Positions 13,317 to 24,146 of a stretch of 64,000 nt of DNA are shown here, piece by piece. The position numbers and the translations under genes were made by a program. How positions within the stretch are numbered: position 1 is the stretch's first letter; each line of letters opens with the position of its first letter. The notes under the pieces are model-generated. The model was not told the DNA's origin and searched no databases. It worked only from the letters and a program-made list of their open reading frames with translations. Source of the stretch: Malaya genurostris (lineage: Eukaryota > Arthropoda > Insecta > Diptera > Culicidae). The DNA lies in assembly GCF_030247185.1 (NCBI RefSeq), contig NC_080572.1:124062928-124126927 (forward strand), in the 5' to 3' direction.

Positions 13317-14414
13317 AAGCTTGCTTCATTTAGAATTGGAACAAACTTTTGCTCATATTGTGGCGCTCCTGGTGGACGGATTTGGAAGCTTTATGAAACG
13401 GTATAAGGAAACATTGACGACGATTCGGAAGCCTCAAGCCAATCGTCGGAGTGGAACTGTCGACCGAAAACTGCGTGGTAAGATTTTGAAGACGATTAAG
13501 AGGAATCCTAATCTGTCGGACCGTGATTTGGCCAGAAAATTCGGTGCTGCCCATAGTACCGTGAGGAGAACTCGACTCCGGGAAGGAATCGTATCGAGCT
13601 AGCAAACAGCCAAATCGGACCATGAAACAGAATAGTGTGGTCAAAATTCGTGCTCGGAAACTATATGACCAGGTGCTGACCAAGTTCAACGGGTGTCTTC
13701 TGATGGACGATGAAACCTGTGTCAAGGCTGACTTCGGTCAAATCCCAGGTCAAAAATTTTACTTGGCAACGGCTCGGGGGGATGTTCCAGCCAAATTTAA
13801 ATTTGTTTTTGCCGACAAATTTGCAAGAAAATTTATGATTTGGCCGGGCATTTGCAGCTGCGGCAAAAAAACGAAAGTTTTCGTTACTAATAAGACAATG
13901 ACATCGGAACTATACCAAAAAGAGTGTCTCCAAAAACGAATTTTGCCGTTCATTCGATCCCACGACCATCCTGTAATGTTTTGGCCAGATTTGGCAAGCT
14001 GTCATTGAAGCAAAGCCGTTTAAGAATGGTATGCAGAGAAAGTGGTCCAGTTTGTTCCGAAAAACCTTAACCCACTCAACTGCCCCCAGTTCCGCCCTAT
14101 TGAGAAATACTGGGCAATCATGAAGAGGAGACTCAAGGCAAATGGAAACGTTGTCAAAGACATCAATCAGATGACGACCTGGTGGAATAAGATAGCTAAA
14201 ACGATGGACGAAGAAGGTGTGCGCCGCCTACTGAGCCGTGTTACAGGAAAAATTCGAGAATTCCTTCAAAACCGTGACGAGTAATTTTATCCGTATTTTT
14301 TCTTAAAAGTATGAAGAAAACGCTACATTTGTATAAAAAAAGATCTTGAATACAATAATAAATAACTGAAATACAGGCAATTGTATTAGTTCCAATTCTA
14401 TTTGAAGCAAGCTT
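13317..14414 (+). mobile_element. Tc1/mariner DD37E transposon (copy 1)
   Basis: The ends are matching inverted repeats of about 27 bp (AAGCTTGCTTCATTTAGAAT... at the left, ending ...GAAGCAAGCTT at the right). They are flanked by TA at 13315-13316 and 14415-14416, the target duplication of this superfamily. The transposase is broken by stops and a shift: a helix-turn-helix part (about 13432-13602), then MDDETCVKADF with the first catalytic Asp, then FWPDLASCH with the second Asp and RPIEKYW with the catalytic Glu. Counting through the two in-frame stops puts 37 residues between the second Asp and the Glu, which is the DD37E signature first described in mosquitoes. A second copy lies at 58947-59825. 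Confidence 0.88.
13432..14284 (+). pseudogene. DD37E transposase pseudogene
   Basis: The transposase would cut and paste its own element. Readable parts are 13432-13602 (DNA-binding domain, NPNLSDRDLARKFGAAHST), 13622-14008 (first and second catalytic Asp; KFARKFMIWPGICSCG between them) and 14042-14284 (RPIEKYWAIMKRRLKANG to the TAA at 14282-14284). Stop codons follow SCH and interrupt the segment after KAV, and the N-terminal part is in another frame. The gene is inactive as read. Confidence 0.8.
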
Positions 14415-14862
14415 TAGGTACATTTGAAGCAGCTTCATTCGCGTCGAATGTCGAAATAGAACAACTCGAGAAAACACCAGCAAAGAAACTCGCAAATAGT
14501 TCACATGATTCAGGAATCATTTCCTCTTTGAACTGACGAATCACCATAAATTACAAAGGTTTCGTCGAGGATTAGTCTACACTTTAAAAACTCATGATTT
14601 ATACAATGTCGCATTCAATGTGCGACATGCATTTACAGATTGGTGAAAATTAATAGTATTTGCCAAGTATCGTTTTCGCCGTAGCTTACACACTTAGAAA
14701 ATTTCGCAGAATTCGGTAATTTTTTGCCGAATTTTCCACAGTTGAACCTTCGGTAATCAGTTCGGTAATTAAATTAAATTGAAAATCAAGGAAGTGACGA
14801 ATGCTACATTTTCCACGAATGAGTAGACGAAAAAGTGACAAAATCAGAATCGACCTTCTCCG

Positions 14863-16445
14863 ATTTGGATGAAACTTCGCACATGGCTTCAGTATGGGAA
14901 ACCATAAGTTGAGGGGTCAATCCAACTCACGACTGATTTTTATAAAGGGCGTATGTATTTTTGCATTTCATAAAAATTGCCTATTTCAAATCGTTGGAAC
15001 TCGGAACCGTTAATTGTACAAAAATGGCGTTCAGGAAGAAGATGTAGGGAATCGATTGGGCATTCTAAAAAAATAATTTTCTCAATAATTTCAAAATGAA
15101 CCAAAAAAATTAAAATTAAAAAAAAAACAGAGATTCGATGTTTTTTTGATAATTTTTATTTTAAAGCCCTTATTAAAACCTACAGATTGATGGCTATCCC
15201 ATCCGTGCCTTTTGAAAAATGAAGAAGTTACAGCTAAAACAATTTACAGATATATTCGAAATTTCAACTTCTCGTTGAAAGATAATTATTTAAACAGTAT
15301 AATATTATTCTACAGGTTAAAGGCAATAAATTTGTTCATGATATCCTTTCTTCTAAAAGTAGCTGTTCTTGAGATACTTGGATATTTAATTATAGCACCA
15401 TTTTTAACATTTCCATGAATTGTTTATTTGCTTGCTATATCTACAATTATTACATGCACATGAATAATTCTTAATTATATTTAAGGTTTTAAGTTTTTGG
15501 AAATTGTATGAGTACTACGTGCATCGTCATTCGAATACAGTCTTGTGACGATTGTGGTTTCTGAAATCGGAACGAAGAATGGTATTTCTGTGTGCCTGGA
15601 ATCATTTTGGTATCCTTATGAACACTACTTCACTCGGTCACACCCCGTTCATATTCTTCTTGTGACACGTAACAAAAAGACATGGTCGTGAATGCATTTC
15701 GACGTCTCTACTCTGCCCATTCATATAATTGTTTTGCAGTTGTGATTGGGTGTTCATGTAGTTTAGCCAAGCTTTCATATCATGGCATTCGCTTTAAATT
15801 ACCCCCGAGTGCATCACATGGTCCTTTACCATGATAAGTTGCAAAAAAAGCCACTCAGCATTAATGTTATACATTGATTTAAATTTACAAAGACCTTTTT
15901 CTGTTTTTGTACTGCGAGGCAGCTTCGTCAGACATAAATATTGCTTTTTTAATTTGAATTTTGTCTTTCAAAAATGACATTGAGTGTGAATTAAACACTT
16001 GAACCGCGATGGTATCGTGTTTGAGCACTTCTGAAATCACAATGAAACTTAAATGTTTAAGCTCTTCTGATTCTCTATAATAAATTTCAAACGGATGAAT
16101 GGTTGCTTGATCATTGCTCCAATAGTGTAGGTTTTAATGACAGCTTTAAAATAAAAATTAGTAAAAAAAATAAAGCCCTGATATTTTTTTATTCAAATTT
16201 TCGGATTATTTTGTAATTATTGAGAAAAAAATCAAAAGTTTTATTCAGTGTATATTTTTTAGAGTGCCCAATTGATTCCCTACAACTTCTTCCTGAACGC
16301 AATTTTTGTGAAATGAAAAAATACAAACGCCTTTTTTAAAAATCAGTCGAGTCGGATTGACCTCTCCATCGGTTCAAAACTTATGGTTTGCCATACTTGT
16401 ATGGTGCAAAGTTTCATCCATATCGAAGAAGGTCGAGTCTGATGA
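14863..16445. mobile_element. Fold-back element with arms of about 300 bp
   Basis: The left arm (about 14863-15208) and the right arm (about 16100-16445) are imperfect inverted copies. Pairs include GACCTTCTCCGATTTGGATG with its inverse at about 16420, and TTCAGGAAGAAGATGTAGGG with the inverse of CCCTACAACTTCTTCCTGAA near 16285. A third pair is TTTTATTTTAAAGC...TTAAAACCTACA with its inverse near 16140. The 0.9 kb centre has no recognisable protein. A long-inverted-repeat, non-coding element is the simplest explanation; no target duplication was identified. Confidence 0.7.
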
Positions 16446-16696
16446 TCTGCTAAGCATTTCTGGAATTGCTCATAATAAATAAATATCGTACTCAAGTCCA
16501 CTTTTATTCAAAACGGTGAATGAAATTTCCAAATTCAACTTCGGACAAAGTAAAAAAAGGGATTTAAAATAGCAGTCCATCAATAGTATCTGCGAAAAAA
16601 TGTTGCATTTTTCTTGTAATTTTGTCATGTTCTCGATAGTTTACATACTTATTACATTGGTAAAATCATTCATTTAATATAAAATAAAGCATGTTA
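16446..16696. other. Short intergenic stretch between two elements
   Basis: AT-rich DNA with nothing recognisable. Confidence 0.4.
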
Positions 16697-16985
16697 ACCC
16701 ATGGCAGGCCCGTGCCCAAGATTTCGTTTCGAGAGGGGCCTAAAGATAAAAAATAATGTTACTGAAAATTGCTTATGTACCTAATTTTCGGTGTGCCTTG
16801 TACGGGTATTTTTAACAGATACTTTAAGCTTTTTCACTGGTACTGTTACTGTATTACATTTCTTTACGTTTACTGTCTTGTTATTTCTGTAAAACATGTC
16901 TGAGATCTTCTAAATAATTATACATCTGTTTTTGATTTCGGGAAGGGCCAGGGTCCCTCAGGTCCCCCCTCTGACTGACCCATGG
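16697..16985. mobile_element. hAT-type non-autonomous element with 8-bp target duplication
   Basis: ACCCATGG occurs at 16697-16704 and again at 16978-16985. The 273 bp between them (16705-16977) begin CAGGCCCGTG and end GACTG, so both outer ends read CAG inward. An 8-bp duplication plus CAG termini is typical of hAT transposons. There is no transposase. The inverted repeats beyond CAG are weak, which leaves some doubt. Confidence 0.65.
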
Positions 16986-18120
16986 TGTATTTTCCATAAA
17001 ATAATTAATAGATGTAAAATTTGATGCGTAAAAACTTGGAACCTCGCATATATTCGAAAGGCTCGCCAGAAAAAAACAGCATTTTACTATGACTGCTATG
17101 TTTTCTAAATGATTTAATCAAACCACAAATTTATGATTTGATTAGAAATCACCTTGAGATTCGAAAATAAATTTGTTGGAAATCGGTTAAACTTTTTTCA
17201 ATGTGTTCGAACGGTTGATTCGCAACATTAAACTGACGAATCGAAACCACAGCATTTCGTCTATTCGTCTGTAAATGAGAATGGGACTTTTCGTACGAAT
17301 GATGTTCGAATACACGTATCGTTTGAAGCTAAACTGGCATACATTCTAGCGTTTCGCATATGGTTAATTACAAGAATTGGACTGATTTCGTCAAAGCTTA
17401 GCATTTATTTGAAGAAGTTTACTGATATTTGAATGATTTGTGGCAAACGAATCGCGTTCGAATTCATTCGAGTGAAACAAGAATTGCTTATTCGTATTCG
17501 TTCGAAAGTACCATTTCGTCGTATGGTCAATACGGACGTACACAAAACTGAGGGTGATTAAACATACCTCACCTTGTAGCTCTGGAGCCGGAATTTGGAC
17601 CCGGATGAAATTCGATAGCAGCCATCTGCAAAAACATGCTTAATCCACATAGCAGAGAAATTTTTTATCAATCAGCATGTGTTTTTCGAGTGAATATTCT
17701 TCGTTTTGTTTAGTTTTCATAGAATTATTTTAATAACCGTCGTTTTACATGAATTGTAGTAAAAATTTTTGAGCTGCAAGACGAATCGAAAAGAAATTGT
17801 TATTAAACCTTAAAACTATTCCGTGTGACAATCGATTAAGCATTCTGTGAGATGTAGAAGTAAGTTCCACTTTAAAGTTTTTGTCATTATTTATGGTTCT
17901 TTCAGAAACGGTATTCAGAGACCAGCATAACCAAAAATAGTTCGTATGTTCATGAATTAATAATACGAATGAATGGAAATAACGATTTATTAATTTTAGT
18001 TGGTTTGATGTAAAGCGCCATAACTAAGTTCAGTTTTTGCTATGACTGAGCGGAAATATATATTGGAGAAGCCAAATGAAAGAGAAACTTACAGAAAAGA
18101 TGATTTTTTGGAAAAATATA
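16986..18120. other. Intergenic DNA without a supported gene
   Basis: I see no coding or repeat structure that I can name. Confidence 0.4.
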
Positions 18121-18187
18121 CGTGCAGAGACAGGGCTCGAACCTGTGTTCTTTTGCAATCCGTGCATACGCGCTACCATTTCGCACC
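18121..18187 (-). ncRNA. tRNA-like sequence (tRNA pseudogene or SINE head)
   Basis: On the minus strand, TGGTAGCGCGT (18168-18178) matches the A box of a Pol III promoter and GGTTCGAGCCC (18133-18143) matches the B box, at tRNA-like spacing. The T arm ACAGG...CCTGT pairs well. The acceptor arms GTGCGAA and TCTGCAC pair only in part. A functional tRNA is therefore unlikely; a tRNA pseudogene or the head of a tRNA-derived SINE is more probable. Confidence 0.5.
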
Positions 18188-18539
18188 CTAAGCCTTGTGA
18201 TAGACTTGGCTCTACCACACGACTGGGTTTAGTAAAGCGAACATCGAACATGATCTAAATCCTAACCGCCTCACGACCGGTATCATATATCCAAACATCA
18301 AACATTTGACTTTTCCTATATATGTTTTCACAGTAGTAGTAGTAGTAGTGTTTCATCTCGCGTTGTTAACAGCAATGCAAATAGGAGAGAAAGGATACTA
18401 GTGAGATCGTTCCTTAGATATATTTTATATTCTTCTTACTTATAATGCTATATTATATTTCTCCTGAGTATCAAAAATTAGCTTTTGTTGAGATCTTATT
18501 GTTTACCAAAACATAACCGAATCTCTTTTCCTCCCTAGT

Positions 18540-18830
18540 AATACATCTCCTATCCCGTGATGCTCGTGGATACACAGTGGGAGCTTTTTCCCGACGAGCA
18601 CTACTCTCCAGCTTTGGCCCCTTCCAACTATGATTCATTTTTATTGATGTCTAAAGAATTCAATAAGCATTACTCCACTAGTTATGAAGATGTGGAAAAT
18701 TGGCTTGACGTCGGGATAGCTTCAGAAGATGAACAATTCTTTCAACGTGGTATTCGTGAGTTGGCGAAAAGATGTAAAAATGCATAGCGTTCAAATACAC
18801 TTTGAATAAAGTATCTATAACCTATTATTT
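18540..18830 (+). pseudogene. mariner transposase C-terminal remnant
   Basis: The reading HYSPALAPSNYDSFLLMSKEF matches the conserved end of mariner transposases (YSPDLAPSDYHLF), with the catalytic Asp positions altered to Ala and Asn. It continues through EDVENWLDVGIASEDEQFFQRGIREL, the usual tail. Only about 76 codons remain and there are no recognisable ends. Confidence 0.75.
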
Positions 18831-20465
18831 ACAATGAACATGTATTTCCATTCGGAAAATTTCAAATTATGAGCTGGAACACTCGGTACATCGCTTGCGA
18901 AAACACATATCGGACAAGGAATAGATTGCTAGAACCTAGCAGTGATATAAATTTATATTTAGGAGATCAAGAAGTAGTTTGATATTCAAATAATTAGCTA
19001 CTAAATATTATTTCTCTAACCACAAAACAACTGTATGTTTAATACATCTTTTGATAATGCTTAGTTCCATCTTAAATTATAAAAATATTTATAAAAACGC
19101 GCCCAATAAATAGAAAATCTTGAACAAAGTACTAATAATTTACTGTCAAAAATAGTATGTCTATTTCAGATCATTAACTCGGCTATTAAACTGCGGAAAT
19201 TACACAATCATTTTTCATAAGCTAGTATATTAAATAACCGAGTAAGGACACATCTGATCGAATGATTAATCAATGGCTTTGTTTGAAAATTTGTACACTA
19301 AGAGGTAACGCATGAGAACAAATAAGTTTCCATTAAACAGTTTTTGGGCACGGGAATGAATTAACGAGCACTGCAGTGTTCGGATGAATTGAATTCAATT
19401 GTTTTTGGTTCTACCTCGTGACCCATGAAGCAATCAATTGTGTCGGCATTTTTTTTTTCAACAAAATCACATCGAACAAACGAATCGTTTGTATGTTAAT
19501 CCGATCGGGGTCTGAACTTTAGTCATTATGCGATTTCATTTAATTGAACACGGAATTTACAAAAAAAAGTATGCAGCGGAAAAACTGTTACTGTTGAAAC
19601 GCACATTATCTCCACATCAAAAGAGCGGGATTGACAGAAAAAAACTGTTTTCTACAACATCACTTTGGTTCGAAAACATGAAGTCGGCATCGACAATTCA
19701 CTTTAAACTATAGCTAATATGGTAGAGGAATGTCGTCTAGGTTGGACCAGTTTTTGAATTTGCCCTGTCTCTTTTTTTGTATTGGAATATTCTCAATATT
19801 GATGTATTTTTTAAAAGTTTGGACCGTCATAGGAAACTTCTAATTAGGGTGGATTGCTGCGCATTTTATAAAAAAGTGATTAACAAAACGAAAAAATAAA
19901 GAAGGTTCTGAACGAAATATGTACTCAAATAATTTCAAATGAACAAACATGGTACTATTTATTGTTATTTTAATTGAACATCAATCAGTTTTAATAGACT
20001 ATCAATAAGAATTTTAAGGTCATCGGTTGCAAACAAATGATACAGAAGTTTTGATTCTCATTATCATCAGAAGAGGTTTGTTTTTTCTTCGGTGCGCAAC
20101 CTCGTTTACTAGGTCGGATTTTTTCACGTATCATATTTGACATTTTTAAGGTGTCTTCGAGGCGTTGAGCTTTTGTTGCTTTTCACGCAACTCTTCACGG
20201 TTAAAACAGAACTATCTGCTTTCTCGTTCTGGTCAACTCTGTGGGTATTCAAAACTGTAATACTACCTTGATCAAAGAGTTCCCGGAATCACCACCATGT
20301 AGCGCTCTCAGTCACCCGATTGAATTTTTTTTTTATGTTACCACATCTGTCATTTTCAGCTTGATACCTGGACATTTCTAAATGTTACGTAATTGTAGTA
20401 TTGAGTACAACTGCGATTGTGCGTGTCCTCGATTTTCCACAATTTTTAAAATGGAATTGAATTTT
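18831..20465. other. Intergenic DNA without a supported gene
   Basis: AT-rich sequence. Nothing beyond short chance readings. Confidence 0.4.
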
Positions 20466-21010
20466 CAACAACAAGTTTGCCTTATGTTCTGCGATAAAAA
20501 CGGTTTTCAATGAAGCGACAATATTGCAAATGTTAGAAGAGTGTTTCGGCAACGATACTCTGAAGAAAATAGTCGTTTATCAGTGTCACAAACGTTTCAG
20601 AAATGGCCGAGAGTCTGTGAATGATGATGAGAGAAGCGGTAGGCCATCGACCTCGAGAATCGACGATAACATCAATAAAATCAAAGAATGGATGACAGTA
20701 AACCGCAAATTGACAATTAGTTTTTTATTTGGACGTTATGAGACGTTTGCGTGAAGCAATTCACCGATAAAGTCCAGATTTGTGGGAAAACAACCCGTGG
20801 ATAACGCACCGTTACACAATACCATCGTTATCCGTGAACATTTGGCTGAAAACGAAACGAATACCATTCAGCAACCACCGAATTCACCTGATTTGGCTCC
20901 CTGAGACTTTTTTCTATTCGGTCGACTCAAGAAAATGCTCCGTGGAACGCGTTTCAGCACACGAGATGAGGTTATGAAAAAATGGAAATGGCTCTGATGA
21001 TGACCGAAAA
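20466..21010 (+). pseudogene. mariner transposase remnant, strongly deleted
   Basis: The N-terminal phrase CHKRFRNGRESVNDDERSGR (about 20579-20640) and the following TSRIDDNINKIKEW are characteristic of mariner transposases. The C-terminal phrase SPDLAPxDFFLFGRLKK is recognisable across frame changes near 20885-20940, followed by RGTRFSTRDEV. The middle, with the first catalytic Asp, is missing. Confidence 0.75.
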
Positions 21011-21080
21011 TTGAATATAAAAAATGTTTCGAGTATTGGATCTAGCGCTGGCGTGTGTGTGTTGCATTCAATGGGGCATA

Positions 21081-21452
21081 CGCTGGAGTCTCTTTTTGCG
21101 CGTTTTTTGCGCGTTTTTTCTAATACGGTTTCTTTTTACGCGGATTTCCGAAGCCACGCGGTTTTTTGACGTGGATTTCCAAAGTTACGTTTTTCGGCAT
21201 CTCGATTTTAGAAGTTTCAAAACATTTCTATGTCCAAAAGTCGGTTTTCACAAAAAAAAATTTGTGGTTACACCAGATCTGGACGGTTCATGCATTTCTA
21301 AGATATTTGGCATCATTTTTTTTTTTTTTTTAATTTGAAGGTGTTTTTTTCGCGGATCTCCGAAGTTACGGGGTTTTTTACGCGAATTTCCGAAGTTACG
21401 CGTTTTTTTTTCACGCGGTACGTATCCCCCGCGTAAAAAAAAGACCTCAGTG
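21081..21452. mobile_element. TA-flanked inverted-repeat element with ACGCG-rich internal repeats
   Basis: The element is flanked by TA at 21079-21080 and 21453-21454. The left end CGCTGGAGTCTCTTTTTGCGCG and the inverse of the right end (CACTGAGGTCTTTTTTTTACG) are imperfect inverted repeats. Inside, a unit like TTACGCGGATTTCCGAAG recurs at least five times with drift on both sides. There is no coding capacity. This is a MITE of the TA-target (Tc1/mariner-like) kind by its ends. Confidence 0.65.
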
Positions 21453-21559
21453 TACTTTGAAGAGAACAATATCAATTTCTCAATCAACCTGCAGCAGCTC
21501 TTATGGATTCGTTTTTCAATATTACAGACTTACGAGAATCGTCGTTCACATGAATTGTA

Positions 21560-22190
21560 CTCAGTTCGTCGAGTACGCAAAATGTCTGTGTGTGTATGTG
21601 TGTGTATGTGTGTGTATGTGTGTGTATGTACGTATGTGTGTATGTAACATTTTTTTGCACTAACTTTTCTCGGAGATGGCTGAACCGATTTTCACAAACA
21701 TAGATTCAAATGAAAGGTCTTGTGGTCCCATATAAAATTCCTGAATATTATTTGGATCCGACTTCCGGTTCCGGAACTGTGGGGTAAAATGTGAAAAATA
21801 AAGAAAATATGTGTTCTAACTTTCCTCATAGATGGTGCGACTGATTTTCACAAACTTAGATTCAAATGAAAGGTCCTGTGGTCCCATACGTGATTCCTGA
21901 ATTTCATGCGGATCCGACTTCCGGATCCGGAAATATAGGATAAAGTGGGTTAAAAATTGTATACCATCAATGAAAATGGGGAAAAACCCTAAAAAAATTT
22001 CTAAATCGAACTCAAATCTTTTCCATTTGATAGGTTTTTTCAGTAGGCGGTCAAACAAACCGATTTCGGCTATTCTTTCAAGAATCGCAGAGAATTATTT
22101 TGAAGAATATCACAGTATTGTATATGATAGTATGATTGATATGAGAAAGGCATCATTACACCACTAGGTGGATTAAAACAGGTTTTTTTT
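21560..22190 (+). repeat. Dispersed mosquito-type repeat with (GTGTGTAT)n
   Basis: The repeat carries a GTGTGTAT microsatellite (about 21591-21645). Two internal copies of a phrase follow: GATGGCTGAACCGATTTTCAC...CAAATGAAAGGTC...GGATCCGACTTCCGG, near 21675 and 21830. It ends with GAAAGGCATCATTACACCAC followed by TAGGTGGATTAA (about 22143-22175). Similar blocks occur at 41.87-42.54, 50.64-51.18 and 56.93-57.49 kb. No protein is encoded. The origin may be a DNA transposon, because the terminal phrase also occurs inverted at 41869. Confidence 0.65.
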
Positions 22191-22199
22191 TTCTTTATT

Positions 22200-22640
22200 A
22201 AGCCCGGAGCTTTTGAGCCCATGTGTTAAAGAGTTCTCTCTTCACGAGAGATATGATATTCTTCAATAACGCTCGATACGGGCAGTTAGGTGGAATCGTC
22301 TCTTCTGATACAACATGGACTCCATTCGCTTTAGACCATTCCAAAACATCTTTGGCAAATCAAGCCCGATTATCAAGGGAACGTCGCTCCTTTGGGCATT
22401 CTTCATCGTATATTTCCTGCATACCTCCTGTCTGCCAAAGCGAATATTTTTTTTTGGTTACTTGTCCTTTTTCTTCATCCCGAAATACTCCTCTACGCCG
22501 TTCTGTTGCATGGCAGTATACAAAGATATTACGGGAAGCTGTTTAAAGCCGTCCAGCACATAGGTTTCATCGTCCACTATCACGCAGGAAAATTTCTTCA
22601 TATATTCGCTATACCTTATGATCAAAAAAGAACCGGAATT
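22200..22640 (-). pseudogene. DD37E-like transposase remnant
   Basis: On the minus strand, FSCVIVDDETYVLDGFKQLP (about 22595-22540) is the first catalytic block. A short KKKDK...CRKYT region follows, then a degraded GLDLPK..LEW..ANGVH block near 22360-22320 where the second Asp should lie. Several frame changes separate them. It is a decayed relative of the transposase at 13.3 kb, not a close copy. Confidence 0.6.
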
Positions 22641-22644
22641 TTAT

Positions 22645-22810
22645 TAAAAAACGCAAAATTTCAATTTTAAATAAATTTCAAAGTACTCTCCTCCTGCGGC
22701 AATACATGCATGCCAACGCTTGATCCAATTTTCCATACAAGTTTTATAGGCCACCGAAGGTATGGCCTTTAGCTCACGCAGCGAGTTCTCTTTTATGGTC
22801 TCTATGATCT
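22645..22810 (-). pseudogene. mariner-like transposase C-terminal end
   Basis: The minus-strand reading ENSLRELKAIPSVAYKTCME continues as NWIKRWHACIAAGGEYFE. This matches the usual end of many mariner transposases (IP...Y..C...W..RW..CI...GEYFE). Only this tail remains. The next stretch to the right begins an RTE fragment. Confidence 0.65.
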
Positions 22811-22830
22811 ATGGTTTTCCATAGAAAAAA

Positions 22831-23636
22831 ATGAAACCAGGAAGATTGTGGTACCGCGTAAAAGACACACGGAACAGCCGCTTACGTAGTGGCCACACTT
22901 CAACGTGCAGAGATGCCAGTGGTAATCTTCTCATGGAAGAATTTGAGGTGATCGACAGATGGAAACAGTCCTCCGACGAGCATTTGAACGGCGGAACACT
23001 AGATACAGAGAACGACACAGAAATCAATCTGGGTGCACGGTCAGTCGGCGGCGGATTCCCAACATCTAATCCATCGGAGATAAGTGAGGAGATCGGAAAG
23101 CTGAGGAACAACAAAACTACGGGCAGTGACCAATTGTCAGGCAAGCTGCTCAAACGTAGAGGAGAGGCATTTGCTAGAACGTTGCACTGGATGATTTCTA
23201 AAATTTGGTGAGAGAAGTCGATTAATAGAGTGGTATGTCTCATCTACAAAAAGGGAGATAAGCTTGACTGTTGCAACTACCGCGCAATCACATTGCTAAA
23301 CGTCAACTACAAGGTACTCTCCCAAATCCTTTTCCATCGTCTATTGTAGGGCCGTATCAAACGCGATAAGACTAGTACAGCTATGGCAGATTGTGCACGA
23401 ATGCGGGTTTCTGGATAAATGTAAGCGATTGATCTAAGCAACAATGGATGAGGTGATCTGTTACGTCAGAGTATCATCGGACTGAAAGCCGAAGCTAGGC
23501 GTATCGGACTAACTATAAATGCGTCGGAAACAAATTACACTATAGGAAAAGGTGACGAGGTACTTGACGAGTTCGTTTATTTGGGCTCAGAAAATCAGAA
23601 AAACCCTTCGATCGAGCAAGGTACGCCACTGCATGA
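22831..23636 (+). mobile_element. RTE-clade LINE fragment, 5' part of a split copy
   Basis: 22831-23211 reads VKDTRNSRL...SCRDASGNLL-like sequence, EFEVIDRWKQ, EISEEIGKLRNNKTTGSDQL and ARTLHWMISKIW, the linker and start of an RTE reverse transcriptase. It continues in other frames with IYKKGDKLDCCNYRAITLLN (about 23240-23300). After a deletion it resumes with GLKAEARRIGL near 23475-23510, like 6540-6580. It stops near 23636 in a phrase matching 6815-6830, and the continuation is found at 27525. Confidence 0.75.
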
Positions 23637-24146
23637 ATTTTTTCATAAATACGTTTATTTCATAAGGCAATATACATTAGTTTTTTCTTCATCGTAGCAT
23701 CCACAATACAAAGTACTTCAAACCTAATACATTTTAGTATTTAATAAAACATATTACTACAAGTAAATCACCCCGATTCTGCAATCCGACGAATTTGTGA
23801 TACGAACGAATCTACACTTTCGTTCGAGTTCGAAATTTGCATTCTTTATTCCGTTCGACTTGTATGATTCGATCGACTCTCGTTCGGGAACACTTGAAGT
23901 TTCGAACACTAACCATCAAAGCTGTCAACACTACTTACACGTTCTGTTTCTTTTTATCTTTTATGGACAGCCCCTAAAGTGCACATGACTAGTTTTTATT
24001 TTTACGTTTCGCATTCAGCTCACGCACTGTTGTACGTCATGTTAGTTGGTGGCAGTACGAACCCACTTCTATTATACCGGTTCTCATGGGGAAACGACTT
24101 AACATGGAATTCCGAGCTTGCATGACACAAGATCAGAGCATAACAA
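23637..24146. other. Insert DNA between RTE halves, left part
   Basis: The stretch begins TTTTTTCATAAATACGTTTA, which resembles the poly(A)-end of the minus-strand LINE at 43488 and may be a severely 5'-truncated LINE. A partial copy of the 272-bp repeat unit (GTGCACATGACTAGTTTTTA...) lies near 23979. Confidence 0.35.
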
